Part shown: in pieces, positions 1-6,034 of the stretch
How positions within the stretch are numbered: position 1 is the first letter of the stretch
Layout of the letters: each line of letters opens with the position of its first letter
Translations under genes and position numbers: made by a program
The notes under the pieces: generated by a model
What the model saw: only the letters and a program-made list of their open reading frames with translations
Told to the model about the DNA's origin: nothing
Database searches by the model: none
Origin: Phycisphaerales bacterium
GTDB taxonomy: Bacteria; Planctomycetota; Phycisphaerae; Tepidisphaerales; Tepidisphaeraceae
Length of the DNA stretch: 14,486 nt
Reading direction: 5' to 3'
Assembly: GCA_028288905.1 (NCBI GenBank)
Contig: JAQGHJ010000836.1
Location: 1-14,486 of the forward strand

Positions 1-186
1 CGGGTCCGGCACGTCAGCTTCGCCGGCCCGGTCGTCCGGCTGTCCGCCGAGCGGACCGACACCGGCGACATGCTCGAGGTCGAGCTGCCGAAGGAGAAGT
101 ACCAGGCCCTCCGCCCCCAGCCGGGGGACGAGGTCTGGGCTCACCTCAAGACGATCCGGGTGTTCCCGGAGGACTACTCGATCTGA
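1..186 (+). CDS. cysA: Sulfate/thiosulfate ABC transporter ATP-binding protein, C-terminal fragment
   Basis: Partial gene: the window opens inside it and the reading frame runs 61 codons to a TGA at 184-186. CysA is the cytoplasmic ATPase of the sulfate/thiosulfate importer. Only the C-terminal TOBE-like regulatory segment is visible: it reads VRHVSFAGPVVRL, then EVELPKEKYQALRPQPGDEVW, and ends IRVFPEDYSI. The pattern 'LEVEL..E.Y..L..QPGD.VW' followed by a 'RVF.EDYSI' ending is characteristic of CysA-type ATPases, in particular cyanobacterial-type ones. The Walker A, Walker B and signature motifs would lie upstream and cannot be checked. A ModC, PotA or other TOBE-containing ATPase is the alternative; the DYSI ending favours CysA. 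The cysT/cysW permease genes would be expected to the left. A GC-rich nested inverted repeat (187-235) follows the stop, without a T-run. Confidence 0.72.
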   Translation, partial: RVRHVSFAGPVVRLSAERTDTGDMLEVELPKEKYQALRPQPGDEVWAHLKTIRVFPEDYSI

Positions 187-576
187 CCGCACGCCCGTCC
201 GCTCCGCGGCTCGGGACGCGCCCGCGACCGTGCGGGTCCTGGATCGGGCGCCACCGCACGATTCCCGCGCGTCGGGCTTATGCCTTCTCCGCCTGTGCGA
301 GCGATCGCCTCGTTCCGCCCTGCGATGCCTGACAGCCCGGCCGCTTCAGCGCCCCCTTTCGTCGCGTAGGGCCGCGGTACGCACGGGCGAACGCACTTTT
401 AAGTTGCTTCCGTTTGCAGCTTCCCCCTCCAGCGGACCAGACTTGTTTATCAGACCTGATCGCTGAAGCGACCAAGCCGCGTCAAGGCGTCTGAAGCCGC
501 ACTGCATGGGCCGGACCGCGGTGGGAGCAGCGAATCCCGCGCGATCCGCTCCTGCCGACCGACCGCGCCGCCGGGT

Positions 577-590
577 GCCGGTAAACCGGC
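577..590. promoter_or_regulatory. Palindrome upstream of the signalling operon (possible operator)
   Basis: Perfect 14-base palindrome GCCGGTAAACCGGC, 71 bases before the chosen kinase start codon. Its symmetry and position suit a dimeric regulator's site or a short RNA hairpin. No regulator can be named and no promoter was located next to it, so its function is a guess. Confidence 0.25.
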
Positions 591-646
591 CCGCGGGTCG
601 TGTCGATGAGTGACCGGTGTCGCCCCGGGTGGGGTTCTTCACCCCA

Positions 647-652
647 GGGGAG
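647..652 (+). promoter_or_regulatory. Ribosome binding site fixing the histidine kinase start
   Basis: GGGGAG, nine bases before the ATG at 662. It lies inside the longer frame that would begin with GTG at 617, and that GTG has no such site. It sits directly after a 6-bp hairpin (630-646) that could influence access to it. Confidence 0.6.
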
Positions 653-661
653 ACGCCGCCG

Positions 662-2491
662 ATGACGAAGCCTTCCGCCGACCGTCAGGGAACAGTCAGC
701 GCGCCCTCACCCCGGCGACGCCGGCCGGTCATCACGTTGGGCACGGGGCTCCAGGGCAAACTGGTGCTGTGCTTCGTATTCCTGACAGCCTCCGCCCTGG
801 GGGCGAGCTGTTGGCTGTTCGTGTCTGAGACGCGGGGGGCATTCGACCGGATGGCCGGCGAGCAGGCCCGGCGGGTGGCGGACACGCTGGCCATGGCGAG
901 CGAACCGGTGCTCGGTCGGGCGGACGTGGCGGCGGCCGAGCGGGAACTGCAGCGGATCGGGGGCGAGCTGACCCGGGACGGTGGGCTGCTGGCGGTCGCG
1001 TTCTTCGACGGCGGCGGGCGCCCGATCGCCATCGCCGCCCGGGACCCCGACGTGCAGCGGGTCGGGTCGGCGTTCTTCGGTAACCCGCGGGAGCGGCCGG
1101 CGGACCTCCGCCGCCCGTCCGAGCGGTGGGCGGCCCCCCACGGCCGGTACCTAGAATTGACCGTCCCGGTCACGCGGATAGCGCCCCCGTCGGCCGCGCC
1201 CGCCGGGCCAGCCCCGGCCGGCCAAGTGCTCGGATACGTCACCGTCTGCGCGTCCCAAGCCGCGTCGGATGCCCGGGCCCGCAACGTCGCGCTGACCGTG
1301 CTGCTTATCGGGGCGGTCGCCGTCCTCGTCAGCATCCCCACGATGTACCTACTGGTCCACCGCATCTGCGGACCGATCCGCGCCCTGGTCGCGGCCACCG
1401 ACCGGATCGCCGCCGGCGACCTCGAGTCGCAGGTTCCGGCCGACCGGGCGGACGTGATCGGCGAGCTCGCCCGGTCGTTCAACGAGATGGTGACCCGGGT
1501 CCGGCACCACCGCCGGGCCCTGGCGGCCGCGAACGCCCGGCTGTCCGAGGCGAACGCCGAGCTGGCGGCTGCCAACGCGTCCCTCGCCGGGGCGAACCAG
1601 GACCTCGAGGGGCAGGTCCGGCTCCGGACGGCCGAACTGGAGCGGGCGAACCGGCGGCTGAACGGCGAGATCGCCGAGAAGGACGACTTCCTCCGCACCG
1701 TCAGCCACGACCTCAACGCCCCGCTCCGGAACATCGCCGGGATGGCCGGGATGGTGCTCGCCAAGCACGGCGACCGGCTCGACCCGGACGTGGTGCACCG
1801 GCTCGGGCGGATCCAGAAGAACGTCGAGGTCGAGACGGACCTGATCGCCGAGCTGCTGGAACTGAGCCGGATCAAGACCCGCCGCCAGCGGACGGACCCG
1901 GTGCCGATCGGCAAGCTGGTCGACGAGGTCCGCGAGCTGTTCGCCCAGGACCTGGAGACCCGCGGGATCGCGTTCGAGGTGGACGCGTTTCTCCCGACGC
2001 TCGTGTGCGAGCGGGCCCGGCTCCGGCAGGTGTTCCAGAATCTGGTCGACAACGCGATCAAGTATATGGGCGACGGGAGCGCCCCGGACGCCCTGCGGGC
2101 CGCCGGCCGCCCCGAGCCGTTCGGGCCCGTCGGCCCGGACGGGCGGGTGCGGGCGATCCGGGTCGGCAGCCGGCCTGGCGACGTGCCGGGCGAAGTCGAG
2201 TTCTACGTCCGGGACACCGGGATGGGGTTCGACGAGGCCGACGCCGGCAACCTGTTCCGGGTGTTCCGCCGCGGCAAGAGCCAGGCCGTGCAGGCGGTGG
2301 CGGGCAAGGGCGTGGGGCTGGCCGGGGTAAAGGGCATCGTCGAGACGTACGGAGGCACGGTCCGGGCCGAGGGCAAGCTCGGCGCGGGCAGCACGTTCCG
2401 GTTCACGGTCGACGCCAAGCACGTCGCCGGCAGCGGGCCGGTCGCCGGCCCGGCGGCCGGCGGTCACGCGTCCGGTGCATGGGCCGCCTGA
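662..2491 (+). CDS. Membrane sensor histidine kinase with HAMP domain, phytochrome-like kinase class
   Basis: 609-residue sensor kinase. Order: Pro/Arg-rich cytoplasmic tail, TM1 (about 32-54), extracytoplasmic sensor domain of about 150 residues of unrecognised (possibly Cache-like) type, TM2 (about 209-232), HAMP (about 233-285), an Ala/Asn/Leu coiled coil (286-342), DHp and ATPase domains. The H-box reads VSHDLNAPLRN with phospho-acceptor His349; this wording is typical of phytochrome-type kinases that partner Rcp1-like receivers. The N-box is NLVDNAIKY, G1 is DTGMGF and the G2 region is GKGVGLAG. About 25 extra Pro/Gly-rich residues sit between N-box and G1. ATG 662 is preferred over GTG 617 (15 residues longer) because GGGGAG lies nine bases before it. 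The next genes encode a lone receiver and a REC-GGDEF protein, its probable targets. The sensed signal is unknown. The Ala-rich tail after the catalytic domain (from about 588) is likely disordered. Confidence 0.93.
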   Translation: MTKPSADRQGTVSAPSPRRRRPVITLGTGLQGKLVLCFVFLTASALGASCWLFVSETRGAFDRMAGEQARRVADTLAMASEPVLGRADVAAAERELQRIGGELTRDGGLLAVAFFDGGGRPIAIAARDPDVQRVGSAFFGNPRERPADLRRPSERWAAPHGRYLELTVPVTRIAPPSAAPAGPAPAGQVLGYVTVCASQAASDARARNVALTVLLIGAVAVLVSIPTMYLLVHRICGPIRALVAATDRIAAGDLESQVPADRADVIGELARSFNEMVTRVRHHRRALAAANARLSEANAELAAANASLAGANQDLEGQVRLRTAELERANRRLNGEIAEKDDFLRTVSHDLNAPLRNIAGMAGMVLAKHGDRLDPDVVHRLGRIQKNVEVETDLIAELLELSRIKTRRQRTDPVPIGKLVDEVRELFAQDLETRGIAFEVDAFLPTLVCERARLRQVFQNLVDNAIKYMGDGSAPDALRAAGRPEPFGPVGPDGRVRAIRVGSRPGDVPGEVEFYVRDTGMGFDEADAGNLFRVFRRGKSQAVQAVAGKGVGLAGVKGIVETYGGTVRAEGKLGAGSTFRFTVDAKHVAGSGPVAGPAAGGHASGAWAA

Positions 2492-2569
2492 GGCAACTCG
2501 CCCGTGCTCGCGTGCCCGAGCCGCCCGAGCTGTTGCTGCCGAGACGTCAGTACGCAGGGTCCTGCCATT

Positions 2570-2598
2570 ATCGGGCGGACCGCCCCCGAATCGGGCGG
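2570..2598 (+). repeat. Two copies of ATCGGGCGGA between kinase and receiver genes
   Basis: ATCGGGCGGA begins at 2570 and again at 2590, a spacing of 20 bases (about two helical turns). CCGCCC at 2580-2585 lies between them, so each copy can also pair as an inverted repeat with it. A third copy begins at 3214 in the next gap. It could be a protein-binding site or a leader hairpin; there is no direct proof. Confidence 0.4.
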
Positions 2599-2651
2599 AA
2601 GTCTCGTAAAGCCATGTACCTGTCGTGACGACCTTACTCGTGGACGCACGC

Positions 2652-2656
2652 AGGAG
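2652..2656 (+). promoter_or_regulatory. Ribosome binding site fixing the receiver-protein start
   Basis: AGGAG, nine bases before ATG 2666. The same frame stays open back to 2504, but that upstream part reads Cys/Ser/Pro-rich and non-conserved, so this site decides the start. Confidence 0.65.
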
Positions 2657-2665
2657 TCTTCCCCC

Positions 2666-3184
2666 ATGCCGATCACGCCGACCGCCATCGCCGAGCTCCG
2701 CCGGCCCCGCCCCCCGGCCGAGCCGGAAGGCGAGCCGATCGCCATCCTGCTGGTGGACGACGACCCGGACTGCCGGATGCTCGTCCGCGACGCGATCGAA
2801 GAGAGCCGGGTGAAGTGCCGGGTGTTCGAGGCGTCGAACGGGCACGAGGCGCTCGACTTCCTGCACGGCCGCGGCCCGCACGCCGGGGCGCCCAAGCCCG
2901 GGCTGATCTACTTGGACATCGAGATGCCCGGGCTCGGCGGGCAGGACACCCTGCGGGCCGTCCGAGCCATGCCGGCGTTCCGCGACACCCCGGTCGTGAT
3001 GATGACCGGCGTGAGCGACGACGCCCAGATGCGATTGGCGGCCGAGAACGGGGCGAACAGCTACACGCTCAAGCCCGCCAGCGCCGCCCAGTTCCTCTCG
3101 ACCGTGCTGGCCAGCACGAACTACTGGCTGACGGTCCACCAGTACCCGCACCACCGATTGTCGCAGGAAGCGTGCCGGCGGTAG
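2666..3184 (+). CDS. Stand-alone response regulator receiver protein, Rcp1-like
   Basis: 172 residues holding a single receiver domain with no output domain. The acidic pocket is DDD (31-33) after the first strand AILLV; the phospho-acceptor is Asp84 in IYLDIEMPG; the switch Thr is Thr114 in MMTG; the conserved Lys is Lys136 in TLKPAS. The phrases GHEALDFLHGRG and, near the end, NYWLTVHQYP (150-160) are like those of Rcp1, the cyanobacterial phytochrome partner. About 20 Pro-rich residues precede the domain. It lies 174 bases after the kinase, whose H-box is of the matching class, so it is probably its phosphorylation partner. With no output domain it would act by protein-protein contact or pass phosphate on, perhaps feeding the REC-GGDEF protein downstream. 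Partner assignment is an inference from gene order and family type. Confidence 0.9.
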   Translation: MPITPTAIAELRRPRPPAEPEGEPIAILLVDDDPDCRMLVRDAIEESRVKCRVFEASNGHEALDFLHGRGPHAGAPKPGLIYLDIEMPGLGGQDTLRAVRAMPAFRDTPVVMMTGVSDDAQMRLAAENGANSYTLKPASAAQFLSTVLASTNYWLTVHQYPHHRLSQEACRR

Positions 3185-3213
3185 GGGCCGGGGTCGGGAG
3201 CCGGAGGACGAAG

Positions 3214-3223
3214 ATCGGGCGGA
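3214..3223 (+). repeat. Third copy of ATCGGGCGGA, before the GGDEF gene
   Basis: Same 10-mer as at 2570 and 2590, here in the gap between the receiver and REC-GGDEF genes. I found no copy elsewhere in the window by eye; near matches such as CTCGGGCGGA inside genes are common because the core is GC-rich. Confidence 0.35.
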
Positions 3224-3363
3224 GCGGCCGGTTCGCTTTGGCGATCCGGTCCCTCAAATGACGGTTACCCAAGCCCTTTGCCCGCCTCCCGAGCGAATCG
3301 TAATTCCTCCGGAGACCGCGGTGGCCGCGGCGGAGTCGGCGGCCGGTGGGGGACACGACCAGC

Positions 3364-3371
3364 AGGAAGGA
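3364..3371 (+). promoter_or_regulatory. Ribosome binding site supporting GTG start of the REC-GGDEF gene
   Basis: AGGAAGGA, nine bases before GTG 3381. This is the strongest ribosome site in the window and supports the GTG over the ATG at 3258, which has none. Codons between 3258 and 3380 also lack the strong third-position G/C of the gene proper in their first half. Confidence 0.6.
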
Positions 3372-3380
3372 CGTCGCGAC

Positions 3381-4397
3381 GTGCAACCGCTCAAACTTCT
3401 GATCATCGAGGACGACGCGGACCAGCGCGACCTGATCCGGGAGACGTTGGAGGACCACTTCGGCCCCGGCACCGTCGTCGGCGCCGAAAACCGCCGCGCC
3501 GCCCTGTCCGAGGACCTGGCGTCGTTCGACCTCATCCTTTCCGACTACAACCTGCCCGACGGCAGCGGTATGGACCTGCTCGCCGACGTGCAAGCCCGGT
3601 GCGCCACCCCGGTCATCCTGGTGACCGGCGAGAACGTCGGGAACACGGCCGCCGAGGCGATCCGCCGCGGGGCGACGGACTACGTCGTCAAGGCCGGCGA
3701 CTACCTTTCGACGATCCCGCTCGTCGTCCGCAAGAACATCCAAGTCGCCCAAGTCCGGCGGGAGAACCAGTCCCTGCACAAGGAACTGGAGCGGGCCCTG
3801 GCCGCCCTGAAGGACAAGAACGTTGAGCTCGAGCAGTCGCTCAAGCGGGTGGAGGAGGTGGCCGCCACCGACCCGCTGACCGGGCTGTACAACCGCCGGC
3901 ACTTCGGGCTCGTGTTCGGCCAGTCGTTCGCCGAGGCCCAGCGGTACGCCAAGGACCTGGCGTGCGTGATGATCGACCTCGACGGGTACAAGCAGCTGAA
4001 CGACAAGCACGGGCACCAGCTCGGGGACCAGATTCTGATCGCCGCCGGCAAGGTGATCGCGACGAACATGCGGAAGATGGACGTGGCCGCCCGGTACGGT
4101 GGCGACGAGTTCATCCTGCTGCTGCCGCACGCCCCGAGCGAGGAGGCGGCCCGGGTGGCCGACCGCATCCGCGACGAGTATCGGCAGGCCGGCGGTGCGG
4201 TGCTCGACCGGGCGGTGCCCGGCCAGGCCCCGCTGACGATGAGCATCGGCGTGGCCGGCCTGCGGGACGACCCGCGGAACGTGCCGGCCGGGTCCGACCA
4301 GCTCGTCGCCCGGGCCGACGCCGCCCTCTACCGGTCCAAGAAGGACGGGCGGAACCGGGTCACCCGGCACGAGTCCCACACCGCTGCCGCCGCTTGA
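3381..4397 (+). CDS. Response regulator diguanylate cyclase (REC-GGDEF)
   Basis: 338 residues from GTG 3381; a 379-residue form from ATG 3258 is possible but poorly supported. Residues 4-120 are a receiver: acidic residues EDD 10-12, phospho-acceptor Asp55 in ILSDYNLPDGSGMDLL, Thr82, Lys104. A coiled-coil linker (about 122-160) leads to a GGDEF domain from DPLTGLYNRR (164-173). The active motif GGDEF is intact at 240-244. RKMD at 231-234 lies exactly five residues before it and fits the RxxD inhibitory I-site, so product feedback is expected. It should make c-di-GMP from two GTP when the receiver is phosphorylated. Same strand as the kinase and lone receiver, 196 bases downstream, and closed by a strong terminator. 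This is a PleD/WspR-like architecture with one receiver. Function is confidently assigned; its link to the upstream kinase is inferred from position. Confidence 0.93.
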   Translation: MQPLKLLIIEDDADQRDLIRETLEDHFGPGTVVGAENRRAALSEDLASFDLILSDYNLPDGSGMDLLADVQARCATPVILVTGENVGNTAAEAIRRGATDYVVKAGDYLSTIPLVVRKNIQVAQVRRENQSLHKELERALAALKDKNVELEQSLKRVEEVAATDPLTGLYNRRHFGLVFGQSFAEAQRYAKDLACVMIDLDGYKQLNDKHGHQLGDQILIAAGKVIATNMRKMDVAARYGGDEFILLLPHAPSEEAARVADRIRDEYRQAGGAVLDRAVPGQAPLTMSIGVAGLRDDPRNVPAGSDQLVARADAALYRSKKDGRNRVTRHESHTAAAA

Positions 4398-4430
4398 GCG
4401 GGGGGTGGGGCGGGCAAGATGCACACCTGA

Positions 4431-4463
4431 GGGCGGTGGCGGTCAGACCGCCACCGCCCTTTT
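4431..4463 (+). terminator. Intrinsic terminator after the signalling operon
   Basis: Perfect 12-bp GC stem: GGGCGGTGGCGG (4431-4442) pairs with CCGCCACCGCCC (4448-4459), loop TCAGA, followed by TTTT. It lies 33 bases after the REC-GGDEF stop and marks the operon end. Confidence 0.88.
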
Positions 4464-4827
4464 CTCATCGTCGAAATCAGCCCGTTCAGGGCGGCCTCCC
4501 TAGGGCCGCAGCCTCCTAAGGGGCGACATCGTCGCGCGGGTTCTAGCCCCAGTCCGGGCCGTGACGTACGACGGATCGCACACGCGCTGCCGACGTCGGT
4601 CCTGTCGCGCATTCGAGCGGCGAGACAAGGCATACCCGAAGGACTTCAGGCGAACTTGGGCGGCGCTTCTGCCCGGCCCCAATCGATAGCTTACCCGGAA
4701 CCCGCGACTCGACTCCGTTCGGGGAGGAGTGGCGTCCTGGGCCTTGGCAGGTACTTCATCACACGCAACAAGTCGTTGCTATGGCTTGCCTCAGTGACCG
4801 GGTGGATCGGCCGATGACCAGGTTAAG
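4464..4827. other. Intergenic region before the TadE/TadG-like gene
   Basis: About 360 bases with no credible gene; open frames on either strand here lack family resemblance and ribosome sites. A small inverted repeat GCAAC-AAGTC-GTTGC lies at 4765-4779, about 50 bases before the next start codon. The part 4740-4800 is less GC-rich and is the likely promoter zone, but I cannot place a confident -35/-10 pair. A stretch near 4535-4560 briefly resembles a tRNA T-arm but does not fold as one. Confidence 0.5.
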
Positions 4828-5886
4828 GTGATCACCCCCACGACCGGCAAGTCCCGCCATGGCGCGGTGCTCATCTACGCCATCGTCTCGATGGTCCTCC
4901 TTCTACTGATGGGCACCCTGGCGGTCGACTGGGGGCGGGCTCAGTTGGTCAAGACCGAACTGCAGTCGGCGGCCGACGCCGCCGCCCGGTACGGGGTGGC
5001 CGGACTGAAACAGGACGTGGCGACCGCGACCACCCAGGCGAAGTACGCGGCCGGCCTGAACACGGCCGACGGCAAGGCGGTTGTCCTCACCACGGCCGAG
5101 GACGTCGAGTTCGGCACCTGGGACCCGGCCACCCGCTCGTTCGAGGCGCTGTCCGGAACCGCCCAAGTGTCGGCAACCGCGGTCCGGGTCACGACCCGGC
5201 GGGTGAAGGGCCGGAACAACGCCATCCCCGTCACGTTCGGCCGGTACCTGAAGCTCGGCGACTCGGAGGTGACCACGTCCGCCGTCGCCGCCCGCGGCAA
5301 CGTGGTCACGCCGGTGGTGAAGGCGAAGGGCACGCCGTGGCTGGCAGGCGTCCCGGCCGGCGGCACGGTGGACGGGTACGGCGGGAACAGCCGGGCGTGC
5401 GTCGCGCCGGAGAATTCCCCGACCGCGGTCACCGACCTGCCGCTCGTTCCGGGCGGCACCCTTTACTTCCGACAGACGACCGGGCAGACGAGCTACGAAG
5501 GGTCGGGCCAGTACGGCCCGGACGGGCAGCTCGACCGCCTCGTCCGCCAGCAGCCCGCGAACGGGATCAACGCCACGACCGCCCCGATCATGGCGCTGGT
5601 CGGCATCTTCCTCGACGACCGGGCACCGGGCACGTACGCGGACGCCCCGGAGCTGGACTATTCGACCGACGCGAGTCGCGACAAGAAGCAGTACAAGCCC
5701 AAGCTGAAGCAGGTCTTCTTCATCGGCGACGGGCTGGACAGCGGCGGCAACCTGCAGGAGTTCGTCGTCCCGGCCGGCACGACCCGGTTCTACCTCGGCC
5801 TGATGGACGAAAAGGCCTGGTGGTGGGACAACGTCGGCGAACTGAAGACGACCATGCTGGACGACAACATCTCGCTCGTGAAGTGA
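4828..5886 (+). CDS. TadE/TadG-like protein fused to PA-IL-like (LecA-type) C-terminal domain
   Basis: 352 residues from GTG 4828, with only a weak AGG before it; no in-frame ATG fits better. The N-terminus is Tad-pilus-like: basic residues, then one membrane helix (about 13-33), then VDWGRAQLVKTELQSAADAA, the usual TadE/TadG signature. The Glu normally found near the start of the helix is replaced (AVLIYAIV has Tyr). Residues 60-160 are a beta-rich linker region. Residues 168-330 match a LecA/PA-IL-like family often found in PEP-CTERM proteins: TPWLAGVPAG (169-178), a GPDG motif (230-233), TAPIMALVGIFL (251-262), LKQVFFIGDG (293-302) and VVPAGTTRFYLGLMD (313-327). It is probably exported and anchored by the helix with the lectin-like domain outside; sugar binding is untested. 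No other tad genes are nearby, so it may be a lone surface protein. Confidence 0.82.
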   Translation: MITPTTGKSRHGAVLIYAIVSMVLLLLMGTLAVDWGRAQLVKTELQSAADAAARYGVAGLKQDVATATTQAKYAAGLNTADGKAVVLTTAEDVEFGTWDPATRSFEALSGTAQVSATAVRVTTRRVKGRNNAIPVTFGRYLKLGDSEVTTSAVAARGNVVTPVVKAKGTPWLAGVPAGGTVDGYGGNSRACVAPENSPTAVTDLPLVPGGTLYFRQTTGQTSYEGSGQYGPDGQLDRLVRQQPANGINATTAPIMALVGIFLDDRAPGTYADAPELDYSTDASRDKKQYKPKLKQVFFIGDGLDSGGNLQEFVVPAGTTRFYLGLMDEKAWWWDNVGELKTTMLDDNISLVK

Positions 5887-5921
5887 CGCGCCGCGGCGCC
5901 CCGCCCGCCGCCGCCCACGCC

Positions 5922-5950
5922 TTGGCATCCGTCCCCTCCCGATAGACACT
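5922..5950 (+). promoter_or_regulatory. Candidate promoter before the LTA-synthase-like gene
   Basis: TTGGCA at 5922-5927 matches the -35 consensus at five of six bases. Seventeen bases later comes GACACT, a poor -10; TAGACA at 5943 is an alternative with a shorter spacer. The gap between the genes is 148 bases, so an independent promoter is reasonable, but this assignment is weak. Confidence 0.25.
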
Positions 5951-6034
5951 ACCCGGCCCGGAGTACGGCCGCGGCCGCGAGGCCGTCGAGCCGACCCGTC
6001 CGTCGTAGCGGCCGCACCGGCCGAGAGGGCCCCC

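Larger units (their letters stand above)
187..661. other. Intergenic region, cysA end to histidine kinase start
   Basis: About 475 bases with no credible gene. The short open frames in it (for example plus strand 230-466) have Arg/Ser-rich nonsense composition and no ribosome site. Visible structure: an inverted repeat CCGCAC (187-192) with GTGCGG (230-235) just after the cysA stop, enclosing CGTCC/GGACG; a perfect palindrome GCCGGT-AA-ACCGGC at 577-590, about 70 bases before the kinase start; and a small hairpin TGGGGT/ACCCCA (630-635 with 641-646) directly before the kinase ribosome site. The stretch 390-470 is less GC-rich and may hold the promoter, but I could not find a convincing -35/-10 pair. 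Confidence 0.6.

Noticed and set aside
230..466. 78-residue plus-strand open frame after cysA
   Set aside because: Arg/Ser/Pro-rich with no family likeness, no ribosome site and irregular third-base use; long open frames are expected by chance in such GC-rich DNA.
1349..3154. 601-residue minus-strand frame across the kinase and receiver genes
   Set aside because: A shadow of the real plus-strand genes: Arg/Gly/Val/His-rich, no domain signature, and the plus strand carries complete kinase and receiver motifs.
4535..4560. T-arm-like string GGGTTCTAGCCCC suggesting a tRNA remnant
   Set aside because: The flanking bases do not form the 5-bp T stem and no acceptor, D or anticodon arms are found around it.
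5888..5899. Palindrome GCGCCGCGGCGC after the TadE-like stop as a terminator
   Set aside because: No T-run follows and such GC-only palindromes are common by chance in this base composition.
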